Origin: Bacillota bacterium
Lineage (GTDB): Bacteria; Bacillota; Clostridia; Acetivibrionales; DSM-1351
Length of the DNA: 54,998 bases
Assembly: GCA_023412275.1 (NCBI GenBank)
Contig: JAEYNY010000182.1
Coordinates: forward strand, 1 to 54,998
Direction of reading: 5' to 3'
A program made the translations under genes and the position numbers. The notes below the pieces were generated by a model. The model searched no databases. It was not told the origin of the DNA and was given only the letters and a program-made list of their open reading frames with translations. Numbering within the stretch: the stretch's first letter is position 1; every line of letters starts with the position of its first letter. Shown here in pieces: positions 25,414-32,436 of this stretch.

Positions 25414-28062
25414 ATGAAAAAAAGATTAGTAAAAAAAATTGCAATGCTTATGGCGATAGTGTTTGTTCTATCTTCATATGTAGTACAAGCATCAGCAGGC
25501 GAATATGAAGGCGCCGGCGACTTGATTAGGAACCACACCTTTGACAACGGAATAGGTTTTCCGTGGCGTGTGGTTGAAACCTACCCTGCATCAGCTGATT
25601 ACGATATTACAGCTGACGGTAAGTTCAAAATAACAGTATCAAAGATTGGTAGTTATGGAATGGGACAGAGATGGGATGTTCAGTTCCTTCACAGAGGACT
25701 CACTTTGCAACAGGGCCATACTTACGTTGTACAGTTCACTGTAACCGCTGATAGAGATTGTTTTATCTATCCAAAAATCGGTGATCAGGGTGACCCGTAT
25801 GAGGAATACTGGAATATGAATCAACAATGGGATTTCTTGGAATTAAAAGCTAATACTCCGAAAACTGTAATTCAGAAATTCACACAGACTAGGGGAGACA
25901 AGAGCAATGTTGAATTGGCTTTCCAGCTTGCTCCGGATAGTTACAAGGCTCCATCAGAATATACAGGTGATTTCAAACCAATAACATTTACATTTGATGA
26001 TATCTACCTTAAGGACCCGCAGTTTACAGGATATCTAAAGACTGCTCCAGAGCCCACAAATGCTGTACGTTTAAATCAGGAAGGATTTTATCCGAATTAC
26101 GCTAAGATTGCAACAGTATCAACAAGCTCAACAACTCCTATCAACTGGCAATTAGTTAATAGTGAAGGCACGGTAGTTATGACAGGAAAATCAACTGTTA
26201 AGGGATATGACCATGCATCAGGTAACAATGTTCATATTATTGATTTTTCAAATTACAGAACAGTGGGTACAGGCTACAAGATAGTAACAGATGTTCCTGA
26301 TGCTAATACTTCAGACCACCCGACTGACAACGAAAGTATGCCATTTAATATTGGTAATGACATTTATTCCAAAATGAAATATGACTCAGTTAAATATTTT
26401 TATCATCACAGAAGTGGTATCCCAATAACAATGCCATATGCAGATGGTGAACAATGGACCCGTCCGACAGGACATTATCCCGATATACTGGCTCCCGACC
26501 CAACAAAAGATTACATCGCAAATTACACACTGGATGTAACAGGTGGTTGGTATGATGGAGGAGACTTTGGTAAATACGTAACTAACGGCGGTATTTCTAC
26601 TTGGACTCTTATGAATTCATATGAGCGCGCACTTTACTTTGGAGACACTTCAGTTGCTCCATTTAAAGACGGTTCATTGAACATTCCAGAAAGCGGAAAT
26701 GGCTTCCCGGATATTCTTGATGAAGCTCGTTACAATTTGAATGCTTTACTGAACATGCAGGTTCCGGCAGGAAATACATTGGCTGGTATGGTTCATCACA
26801 AAGCCGGTGACGTGCGTTGGTTAGAACTTGCCACTCGCCCGGACCAAGATAAAATGGAGCGTTACTTGCAGCCCCCGACCACAGTTGCTACCTTGAATCT
26901 TGCTGCAATAGCTGCACAGGGTTCACGTCTATGGAAAAAGTATGATGCTGCTTTCGCAGCTAAGTGTTTAACTGCAGCTGAAACCGCATGGGATGCAGCT
27001 GTTGCACATCCTAGTATATATCCCCCGCCCAGTAGTGCTCTTTGTGGAAATTCCGAGGCACCCTATTATAAGGATGATTTCTACTGGGCAGCTTGCGAAC
27101 TTTATGCTACGACAGGTTCTCAAAAGTATCTCGACTACATAAAGAGCTCACCTCATTATCTTCAGGAACCTACTGAATTAGCCGGTAGTGAATATATAGG
27201 ACCTACAGGATGTTTTGACTTGGATAATACAGCCGGCATGGGAACAATAACTCTTGCTCTGGTTCCTAATCTTCTGCCTGAAACCGACGTAGCTAAAGCT
27301 AAAGCTAACATCATGGCGGCCGCTGACAAGTTTATATCAATTGAACAGGCCCAGGGCTATGGTGTTCCAATAGAAGAAAAATTAATTCCTTCTCCATTTG
27401 ATCAACCCGCAGTTTCAGGTTTCCCTCTGGGATCAAACTCATTTGTTGTTAATAACGCAATCGTAATGTCTTATGCTTATTTATTCAGCGGATATGCTTC
27501 CTATGGTCACACAAAATACTTAAACGGTGCTATAACTGCAATGGACTATATCCTGGGACGTAACCCTAATGTTCAGAGTTATGTGACAGGCTATGGTGAT
27601 AACCCCCTTGAAAATCCAAATCACTGTTTCTGGGCATATCAGGCGGACAACTCATTCCCACATCCACCTGCGGGATGTATGTCAGGTGGACCTAACTCAA
27701 ATTTACAGGATCCTTTGGTTAAAAGCTTAGGTTGGGAACCAGGTAATATACCTTCAGAAAAATGCTTTGTGGACAATATTGAGTCTTGGTCAACAAACGA
27801 AATATCCACAAACTGGAATGCTCCACTGGCATGGATGTCAGCTTTTCTTGATGAACAAGCACCAGTGATTTGTGGTGGTGGCACTCCCGGAGATATCAAC
27901 GGCGACGGACAAAAGGATGCTATAGATTATGCATTAATTAAGAAGGCTCTTTTGAATGGAGATACTTCAATTCAGAATGCTGACCTAAACAATGACGGCA
28001 ATGTTGATGCTGTGGACTTGGCATTATATAAGTCATTCTTGTTAGGAAAGGTTAATTTCTGA
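25414..28062 (+). CDS. Cellulosomal GH9 cellulase (CBM4-Ig-GH9-dockerin)
   Basis: This 882-residue protein has a signal peptide (about 1-29), a CBM4-like module (about 32-215), an Ig-like linker module (about 222-310, NAVRLNQEGFYPN start), a GH9 catalytic domain (about 320-825) and a type I dockerin (about 830-880). GH9 landmarks are GGWYDGGDFGKYV with the catalytic and water-positioning Asp residues, PNHCFWAY, and the acid Glu in NEISTNWNAPLAW. The dockerin repeats are AIDYALIKKALL and AVDLALYKSFLLG. The order is that of CelE/CbhA-type cellulases, which act on crystalline cellulose ends. This gene stands alone, not in a cel cluster. The start has AGGAGGT. Confidence 0.95.
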   Translation: MKKRLVKKIAMLMAIVFVLSSYVVQASAGEYEGAGDLIRNHTFDNGIGFPWRVVETYPASADYDITADGKFKITVSKIGSYGMGQRWDVQFLHRGLTLQQGHTYVVQFTVTADRDCFIYPKIGDQGDPYEEYWNMNQQWDFLELKANTPKTVIQKFTQTRGDKSNVELAFQLAPDSYKAPSEYTGDFKPITFTFDDIYLKDPQFTGYLKTAPEPTNAVRLNQEGFYPNYAKIATVSTSSTTPINWQLVNSEGTVVMTGKSTVKGYDHASGNNVHIIDFSNYRTVGTGYKIVTDVPDANTSDHPTDNESMPFNIGNDIYSKMKYDSVKYFYHHRSGIPITMPYADGEQWTRPTGHYPDILAPDPTKDYIANYTLDVTGGWYDGGDFGKYVTNGGISTWTLMNSYERALYFGDTSVAPFKDGSLNIPESGNGFPDILDEARYNLNALLNMQVPAGNTLAGMVHHKAGDVRWLELATRPDQDKMERYLQPPTTVATLNLAAIAAQGSRLWKKYDAAFAAKCLTAAETAWDAAVAHPSIYPPPSSALCGNSEAPYYKDDFYWAACELYATTGSQKYLDYIKSSPHYLQEPTELAGSEYIGPTGCFDLDNTAGMGTITLALVPNLLPETDVAKAKANIMAAADKFISIEQAQGYGVPIEEKLIPSPFDQPAVSGFPLGSNSFVVNNAIVMSYAYLFSGYASYGHTKYLNGAITAMDYILGRNPNVQSYVTGYGDNPLENPNHCFWAYQADNSFPHPPAGCMSGGPNSNLQDPLVKSLGWEPGNIPSEKCFVDNIESWSTNEISTNWNAPLAWMSAFLDEQAPVICGGGTPGDINGDGQKDAIDYALIKKALLNGDTSIQNADLNNDGNVDAVDLALYKSFLLGKVNF

Positions 28063-28091
28063 TAAAAGGTGATTTATAACTTTTATATTGG

Positions 28092-28140
28092 ATGGAGTTG
28101 TCGCAAAACAGAAAATTTTCCTGCTTTGCGACAACTCCAT
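28092..28140. terminator. Long perfect hairpin after the GH9 gene
   Basis: A 16-bp perfect stem (28092-28107 with 28125-28140, beginning ATGGAGTTGTCGC) encloses a 17-base loop that can itself pair (GAAAATTTTC). It lies 30 bases after the GH9 stop. No run of T follows, so it may slow polymerase or protect the mRNA 3' end rather than act as a classic terminator. Confidence 0.6.
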
Positions 28141-28177
28141 TCGTTATATTACAGTTAAGTTAAATACTCGGTTTACC

Positions 28178-28208
28178 ATTACGCGTATATGTTAATATAT
28201 GGTAAAAT
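28178..28208 (+). promoter_or_regulatory. Promoter of the beta-helix gene
   Basis: TAAAAT (28203-28208) is preceded by TGG (extended -10) and, about 18 bases upstream, by TTACGC as a weak -35. A 17-bp string ending in GGTAAAATAC (28194-28210) is identical to 42684-42700 before the serpin gene. Confidence 0.45.
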
Positions 28209-28241
28209 ACATATGATAAATAAATTATGGAGGGTATATAC

Positions 28242-29297
28242 ATGAAAAACAAGGATAGAATTAAAGGCTTTTTTTCAGGAATAATATTTTCAGTAATCAT
28301 AGGGGCATTTGCATTAGGAGTAACAGTTTTTGCAGCGTCTATAGAAAGCAAGCTATCAGTTATGTATGATAACATTAAAATCTATGTGGATGGAGCCCTT
28401 TTCCAACCTAAGGACGCTAGCGGTAAAGACATTAAGCCCTTTATTTCAAAGGGAGTTACATATTTACCTGTTTCAGCGTTAAGTAAGGCCCTGGGAAAAG
28501 ATGTTAGTTGGGATGGAAAAACAAAGAGTATTTATATAGGAGTACAACCTGATTCAAAGGCTAAAGAAGTAACGGTTTCCAATGTTAATGAACTGTTTGA
28601 CGCACTTGGTTCTAATAAACATATTAAGCTGAAACCGGGAACTTATAATATTTCAGATTTGAATCAGGGTTACAGTAAAAGTAAAAATATATATTGGGAA
28701 AGTGTGTACGACGGTAATGAATTAATACTTAATGAAATTAATAACCTGACTTTGGAAGGTTTGGGCGATAAACCCGTTGAAATAGTTGTTGAGCCAAGAT
28801 ATGCAAATGTTCTGACATTTATAAACTCAAGAAAAATATCTATAAAGAATATCAAAGCCGGGCATACCATAGAGAAGGGTTCGTGTGTAGGAGGTGTATT
28901 TAACTTTGATTTATCAAAGGATATAGATATATCAAACAGCATTTTATATGGATGTGGAACCTACGGTATTATAGCAAAAGATACTGAGAATTTGAAATTT
29001 AATAATTCCATAATTGAAGAATGTACATATGGAGCTATGACATTGTATGATTGCAAAGATTTCGTCCTTACCAATAGTGTAATCAGAAAGTGTGAAAACT
29101 ATAATTTGATTGAAATCGACTCTTCAACAAATATTGTATACGACAAATGTGAGATATCTGATAATACTTCAAGTGATGTTTTGACGGTAAGTTTATCTAA
29201 TGACGTTAAATTTACAAATTGTAAATTCAAGAATAACAACTCATTTGACCCCAAGCTTTTTCCTAATGTTGATTTTACAGGAACTACTTTTGAATAA
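28242..29297 (+). CDS. Secreted protein with copper-amine-oxidase-N-like domain and parallel beta-helix
   Basis: This is a 351-residue protein. I prefer the ATG at 28242 because GGAGGG lies seven bases before it; the upstream ATG at 28227 overlaps that site. A hydrophobic segment near the N-terminus (IIFSVIIGAFALGVTVFAA) is a signal peptide or anchor. A stalk domain of the copper-amine-oxidase N-terminal type follows, with GVTYLPVSALSKALGKDVSWDGKTKSIYIG. From about 115 to the end there are right-handed parallel beta-helix repeats (NNLTLEGLG, RKISIKNIKAG, KDIDISNSILYG, ENLKFNNSIIEE, KDFVLTNSVIRK). Such helices bind or cut polysaccharides, but no lyase motif was recognised. Surface role inferred. 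Confidence 0.82.
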   Translation: MKNKDRIKGFFSGIIFSVIIGAFALGVTVFAASIESKLSVMYDNIKIYVDGALFQPKDASGKDIKPFISKGVTYLPVSALSKALGKDVSWDGKTKSIYIGVQPDSKAKEVTVSNVNELFDALGSNKHIKLKPGTYNISDLNQGYSKSKNIYWESVYDGNELILNEINNLTLEGLGDKPVEIVVEPRYANVLTFINSRKISIKNIKAGHTIEKGSCVGGVFNFDLSKDIDISNSILYGCGTYGIIAKDTENLKFNNSIIEECTYGAMTLYDCKDFVLTNSVIRKCENYNLIEIDSSTNIVYDKCEISDNTSSDVLTVSLSNDVKFTNCKFKNNNSFDPKLFPNVDFTGTTFE

Positions 29298-29320
29298 AAT
29301 AATATAAATCAAAAATTCTA

Positions 29321-29366
29321 AGCCTAAAAGAAAGTTAATTCCCTTTCTTTTAGGCTTTTATTATTT
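29321..29366 (+). terminator. Rho-independent terminator
   Basis: A 14-bp perfect stem (29321-29334 with 29343-29356, AGCCTAAAAGAAAG) and an eight-base loop are followed by TTTATTATTT. It ends the beta-helix transcript. Confidence 0.85.
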
Positions 29367-29391
29367 AAATAACCGCCTCTAGTAACTTTTA

Positions 29392-29420
29392 TTGGGATAA
29401 GTTCCAAACTATGCTATAAT
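29392..29420 (+). promoter_or_regulatory. Promoter of the small membrane-anchored gene
   Basis: TTGGGA (29392-29397) and TATAAT (29415-29420) are separated by 17 bases. The gene starts 47 bases downstream with GTAGGAGAG. Confidence 0.65.
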
Positions 29421-29467
29421 ATTGACAAATCTGTATACTTTAAAAGGTAAGTGTAGGAGAGATACAT

Positions 29468-30058
29468 ATGTGGATATCTATATTAACAATGATAATAAGT
29501 ATTACAGCAATAATCATAAGTGCCATCACTGCATGGTACACTATCAGAAAGGATCATGAACGTTCAAGACGTGAAAAGGCATTGGAGCTTGTAATGCAGT
29601 GGAGTATAAATCTAAGTAGTAATCGCAAGTCAAGTCTTGCCAGAAAATATGTGGAGAAATTTGATGAGAAACAGGCAAGAAGTCTTATTAATCAGGAAGA
29701 AATCGCTTTTAATGAAAATGAGACGGAACTTTGCAGTAAAATCAGGAAACTATTATCAATCAACTTGGAAGTAGGTAAAGATTACGAAAGAAAGCTGACT
29801 ATGGAGGAAAGTTCCGAACTTCGTTGGATTATAATTTGTTATTTAAACATGCTGGAATCAGTTTTAAGTGCAAGTTTTCATGGTGTAGCTGACAATGAGA
29901 TAATCAGGCAACAGTTTCAATATTTATATAATCCGGCAAATGGTGATTACGTATTAGAGAAAATAAGAAAAGTTTGCCCTGGGTGTTATCCTGCAACAGA
30001 CTGCTTCTATGAAGAAATTAAACAGAAAAGTAGCAATGAAAGGGGTAAAGTTGCTTGA
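29468..30058 (+). CDS. Membrane-anchored protein of unknown function (DUF4760-like)
   Basis: This 196-residue protein has one N-terminal membrane helix (about 2-24, rich in I and T), then a charged helical cytoplasmic part. The start is WYTIRKDHERSRREKALEL, and LRWIIICYLNMLESVL lies in the middle. This layout matches small proteins annotated DUF4760, whose function is not known. It has its own promoter and stands between a terminator and metF. The C-terminus has a few Cys (VCPGCYPATDCF). No enzyme motif was found. Confidence 0.7.
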   Translation: MWISILTMIISITAIIISAITAWYTIRKDHERSRREKALELVMQWSINLSSNRKSSLARKYVEKFDEKQARSLINQEEIAFNENETELCSKIRKLLSINLEVGKDYERKLTMEESSELRWIIICYLNMLESVLSASFHGVADNEIIRQQFQYLYNPANGDYVLEKIRKVCPGCYPATDCFYEEIKQKSSNERGKVA

Positions 30059-30085
30059 TATTGTATTGTATATTTATGATATAAT
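30055..30085 (+). promoter_or_regulatory. Weak promoter candidate for metF
   Basis: TTGATA (30055-30060) and TATAAT (30080-30085) have a 19-base spacer, longer than ideal, and overlap the end of the preceding gene. The leader of about 150 bases up to metF shows no recognisable S-box or other methionine riboswitch. Confidence 0.35.
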
Positions 30086-30237
30086 GAAATAAAGTTCACA
30101 AACCATTTAAATTAGTCAAACACTATTCAAAACTTTATGAATTAAGCAGAACAAAGTCCTTTCGTTGGAGACGTCATAATAAGCCTTGATAATCTTTGTA
30201 GGCAGTAAATTTATAAGTACAGATAGGAGATTTATTT

Positions 30238-31098
30238 ATGAGAATACAAGAAATTTTTTCAAAGAAAAGGCCTGTGTTGTCATTTGAAATATTCCCCCCC
30301 AAAAGGGATTCTGAACTAAAAGATATAGATGAGACCCTTTCTATTTTGAGTGAACTTAGCCCCGACTTTATAAGCGTTACATTCGGTGCAGGCGGAAGCT
30401 CAAATAATAACAAAACAATTGAAATAGCCAAGAAGATAAAGCATCAGTATGGTATAGAAACATTGGTTCATCTTACATGTTCAAGCTATACAAAACAAGA
30501 AATTAACAGCTTTATATCTGTACTTAGTGAAAATGGTATCGAGAATATTTTAGCACTCAGAGGGGATAAAAATCCCAATGTGTTAGAAAAGAGTGATTTT
30601 TATTACGCTTCTGAATTAACCGGATATTTGAACAATGCAGCTAATTTCTGCATTGCAGGTGCTTGTTACCCTGAATGCCACCCGGAATCGAAAGACAGAA
30701 TCTCAGAAATGGGACATTTAAAAGAAAAAGTTGATGCAGGCTCTCATTTCCTTATTTCACAATTATTCTTTGAAAATGAGTTTTTCTATTCATTTATAGA
30801 AAGCTGCAGAATAGCAGGAATAAATGTACCTGTAACAGCCGGAATAATGCCTGTTATCAATAAAGCCCAAATAGAAAGAATTGTTACCTTATGCGGAGCA
30901 TCTCTGCCAAACAGATTCAGAAAAATAATAAATAGATATGAGAATAAACCCACAGCACTTTTTGATGCAGGAATGTCATATGCTCTCAGTCAGGTTATTG
31001 ATTTACTGGTAAATGATGTGGAGGGAATACATTTGTATACCATGAATAACCCTATAGTTGCAAAGAGGATCTGTGAAGGTATCAAGAATATTATTTAA
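30238..31098 (+). CDS. metF: Methylenetetrahydrofolate reductase
   Basis: This 286-residue (beta/alpha)8 flavoprotein reduces 5,10-methylene-THF to 5-methyl-THF for methionine synthesis. The N-terminal SFEIFPPKR carries the conserved Glu, followed by SVTFGAGGSSN, HLTCSSYT, LALRGDKN and SQLFFEN in the usual order. Length is normal for the bacterial enzyme. It is a single gene with AGGAG and its own terminator. In acetogens and clostridia MetF can also serve the Wood-Ljungdahl pathway; nothing here points to that. Confidence 0.95.
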   Translation: MRIQEIFSKKRPVLSFEIFPPKRDSELKDIDETLSILSELSPDFISVTFGAGGSSNNNKTIEIAKKIKHQYGIETLVHLTCSSYTKQEINSFISVLSENGIENILALRGDKNPNVLEKSDFYYASELTGYLNNAANFCIAGACYPECHPESKDRISEMGHLKEKVDAGSHFLISQLFFENEFFYSFIESCRIAGINVPVTAGIMPVINKAQIERIVTLCGASLPNRFRKIINRYENKPTALFDAGMSYALSQVIDLLVNDVEGIHLYTMNNPIVAKRICEGIKNII

Positions 31099-31150
31099 GG
31101 AAAAATACTTTAAAACCGAATTATATGTGAAATCCGGAATCTTTTATGAC

Positions 31151-31180
31151 AAAAGCCGCTATTTTAGCGGCTTTTATTTG
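31151..31180 (+). terminator. Rho-independent terminator after metF
   Basis: A 10-bp perfect stem AAAAGCCGCT (31151-31160 with 31166-31175) has a five-base loop and is followed by ATTT. The remainder of 31176-31370 holds nothing I can identify. Confidence 0.85.
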
Positions 31181-31374
31181 TGGAGGCGAAGCGCAATCAG
31201 TATAGTCTTTAGAATTCGTTTTGCTGCTTAAGTACCTAATTTTCGAGAAATGTCTCAACCTAATTATCTGCAATATACATCAAGATATGTCGGAACATAC
31301 TTTACATCAATTCAAACTCTCTTACCCGGATAAATCACCTGCTCATATGGCTTAGGTTAAATGATTTTTTCTGA

Positions 31375-31399
31375 TATAATATTATTCGACAATAATATT
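31375..31399 (+). promoter_or_regulatory. -10 element with operator-like palindrome before the recombinase gene
   Basis: TATAAT at 31375-31380 overlaps a perfect inverted repeat AATATTATT/AATAATATT (31378-31386 and 31391-31399, four-base centre). No strong -35 is visible. The palindrome could bind a repressor, possibly the recombinase itself. The gene starts about 42 bases later. Confidence 0.5.
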
Positions 31400-31440
31400 T
31401 ATAAACATCATAAAAGCTACAATTAATTTAAGGAGAAAAT

Positions 31441-32370
31441 ATGATGCAGCTAGATAAATTAACTAATAATTATCTTGACTTTTGCAAGTATCAAAAAAAT
31501 TTAAATGAAAAAACGCTAAAAGCATATAGAATTGATTTAAATCAATTTGCATTTTTTATAAATGAGAATAGACAAGATTTAAATAAAACAAGTATATCAA
31601 CCTACATTACACACCTCCATAAGAATTATAAATTAAAAACTATAAAACGAAAAATAGCCTGCTTGAAAGCTTTTTTTAATTACCTCGATTACGAAGAAGT
31701 TATAGAAAATAACCCTTTTTCAAAGATAAAACTTAAATTTCAGGAACCTAAAATTTTACCAAAAACAATTTCCCTAATTACAATTCAAACTATTCTTTCA
31801 GCAGCATATCAAGAGCTACACAAAGAAAATAATACAACTTTTTATAATAAAGTTGTTACACGTGATATAGCGGTCCTTGAATTGCTATTTGCATCAGGCG
31901 TAAGAGTATCTGAGCTATGTTCCTTGACTGTAGACAATGTAAATTTATCTGAAGGATACATAAAGATTTATGGTAAAGGGTCAAAAGAGCGGATTATACA
32001 ACTTGGGAATGAAGATGTCATTCAGTCTTTAAAGAGGTATAAGCAAGCTTTTTCAATAGAAGAAAATGAGCATAGCTTTTTCTTTCTAAATCGTCTTCAT
32101 AACCGTCTTTCGGAACAATCTGTAAGGTTTATGATCAATAAATATGTAAAGATGTCAGGGGTTCCAATACATATCACACCTCATATGTACAGACACTCTT
32201 TTGCCACTTTACTTTTAGAAGAAGATGTTGATATCCGATATATCCAACAATTACTGGGACACAGTTCAATAGTTACTACTCAGATCTATACTCATGTGAC
32301 AACCAATAAGCAACGTTCCATTCTTGTATCCAAACACCCTCGTAATAAGCTTATTTTAAATAAAGGATAA
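31441..32370 (+). CDS. Tyrosine recombinase (XerC/XerD-like integrase)
   Basis: This 309-residue site-specific recombinase has an N-terminal SAM-like core-binding domain (about 1-95) and a catalytic domain (about 105-300). All catalytic residues are visible: Arg155 (GVRVSEL), Lys182 (GKGSKER), His248 and Arg251 (HMYRH), His274 (LLGHSS) and the nucleophile Tyr283 (IYTH). The last codons and stop (NKG-stop) lie inside the left copy of a 23-bp inverted repeat that recurs 3.67 kb away. It is therefore likely to act on those repeats. There is no excisionase or phage gene nearby. The DNA is visibly AT-richer than metF. Start ATG at 31441 or the next codon, after AAGGAG. Confidence 0.93.
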   Translation: MMQLDKLTNNYLDFCKYQKNLNEKTLKAYRIDLNQFAFFINENRQDLNKTSISTYITHLHKNYKLKTIKRKIACLKAFFNYLDYEEVIENNPFSKIKLKFQEPKILPKTISLITIQTILSAAYQELHKENNTTFYNKVVTRDIAVLELLFASGVRVSELCSLTVDNVNLSEGYIKIYGKGSKERIIQLGNEDVIQSLKRYKQAFSIEENEHSFFFLNRLHNRLSEQSVRFMINKYVKMSGVPIHITPHMYRHSFATLLLEEDVDIRYIQQLLGHSSIVTTQIYTHVTTNKQRSILVSKHPRNKLILNKG

Positions 32371-32381
32371 CTACAAATTAT
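32359..32381. repeat. Left copy of 23-bp inverted repeat
   Basis: This copy begins AATAAAGGATAAC and is identical to the reverse complement of 36029-36051. It overlaps the recombinase stop codon (32368-32370). It sits in a local palindrome (ATAACTA at 32367-32373 and TAGTTAT at 32386-32392, 12 bases apart), as is common for tyrosine-recombinase sites. Confidence 0.85.
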
Positions 32382-32414
32382 GCTATAGTTATTTTGTTTT
32401 AAAGACAAAAAAGA

Positions 32415-32434
32415 AGCTATCGCTCGGGGGTCAA
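32415..32434 (+). promoter_or_regulatory. Shared leader motif and ribosome site, left copy
   Basis: AGCTAT, then TCGGGGGTCAA after three extra bases, lies just before the GTG of the ATPase gene. The same AGCTAT-TCGGGGGTCAA block (rc of 35969-35985) precedes the aminomutase-like gene. GGGGG works as the ribosome site in both. Confidence 0.7.
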
Positions 32435-32436
32435 TT

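Noticed and set aside
30086..30237. A SAM or other methionine riboswitch before metF
   Set aside because: The 150-base leader shows no recognisable S-box stems or an anti-terminator/terminator pair.
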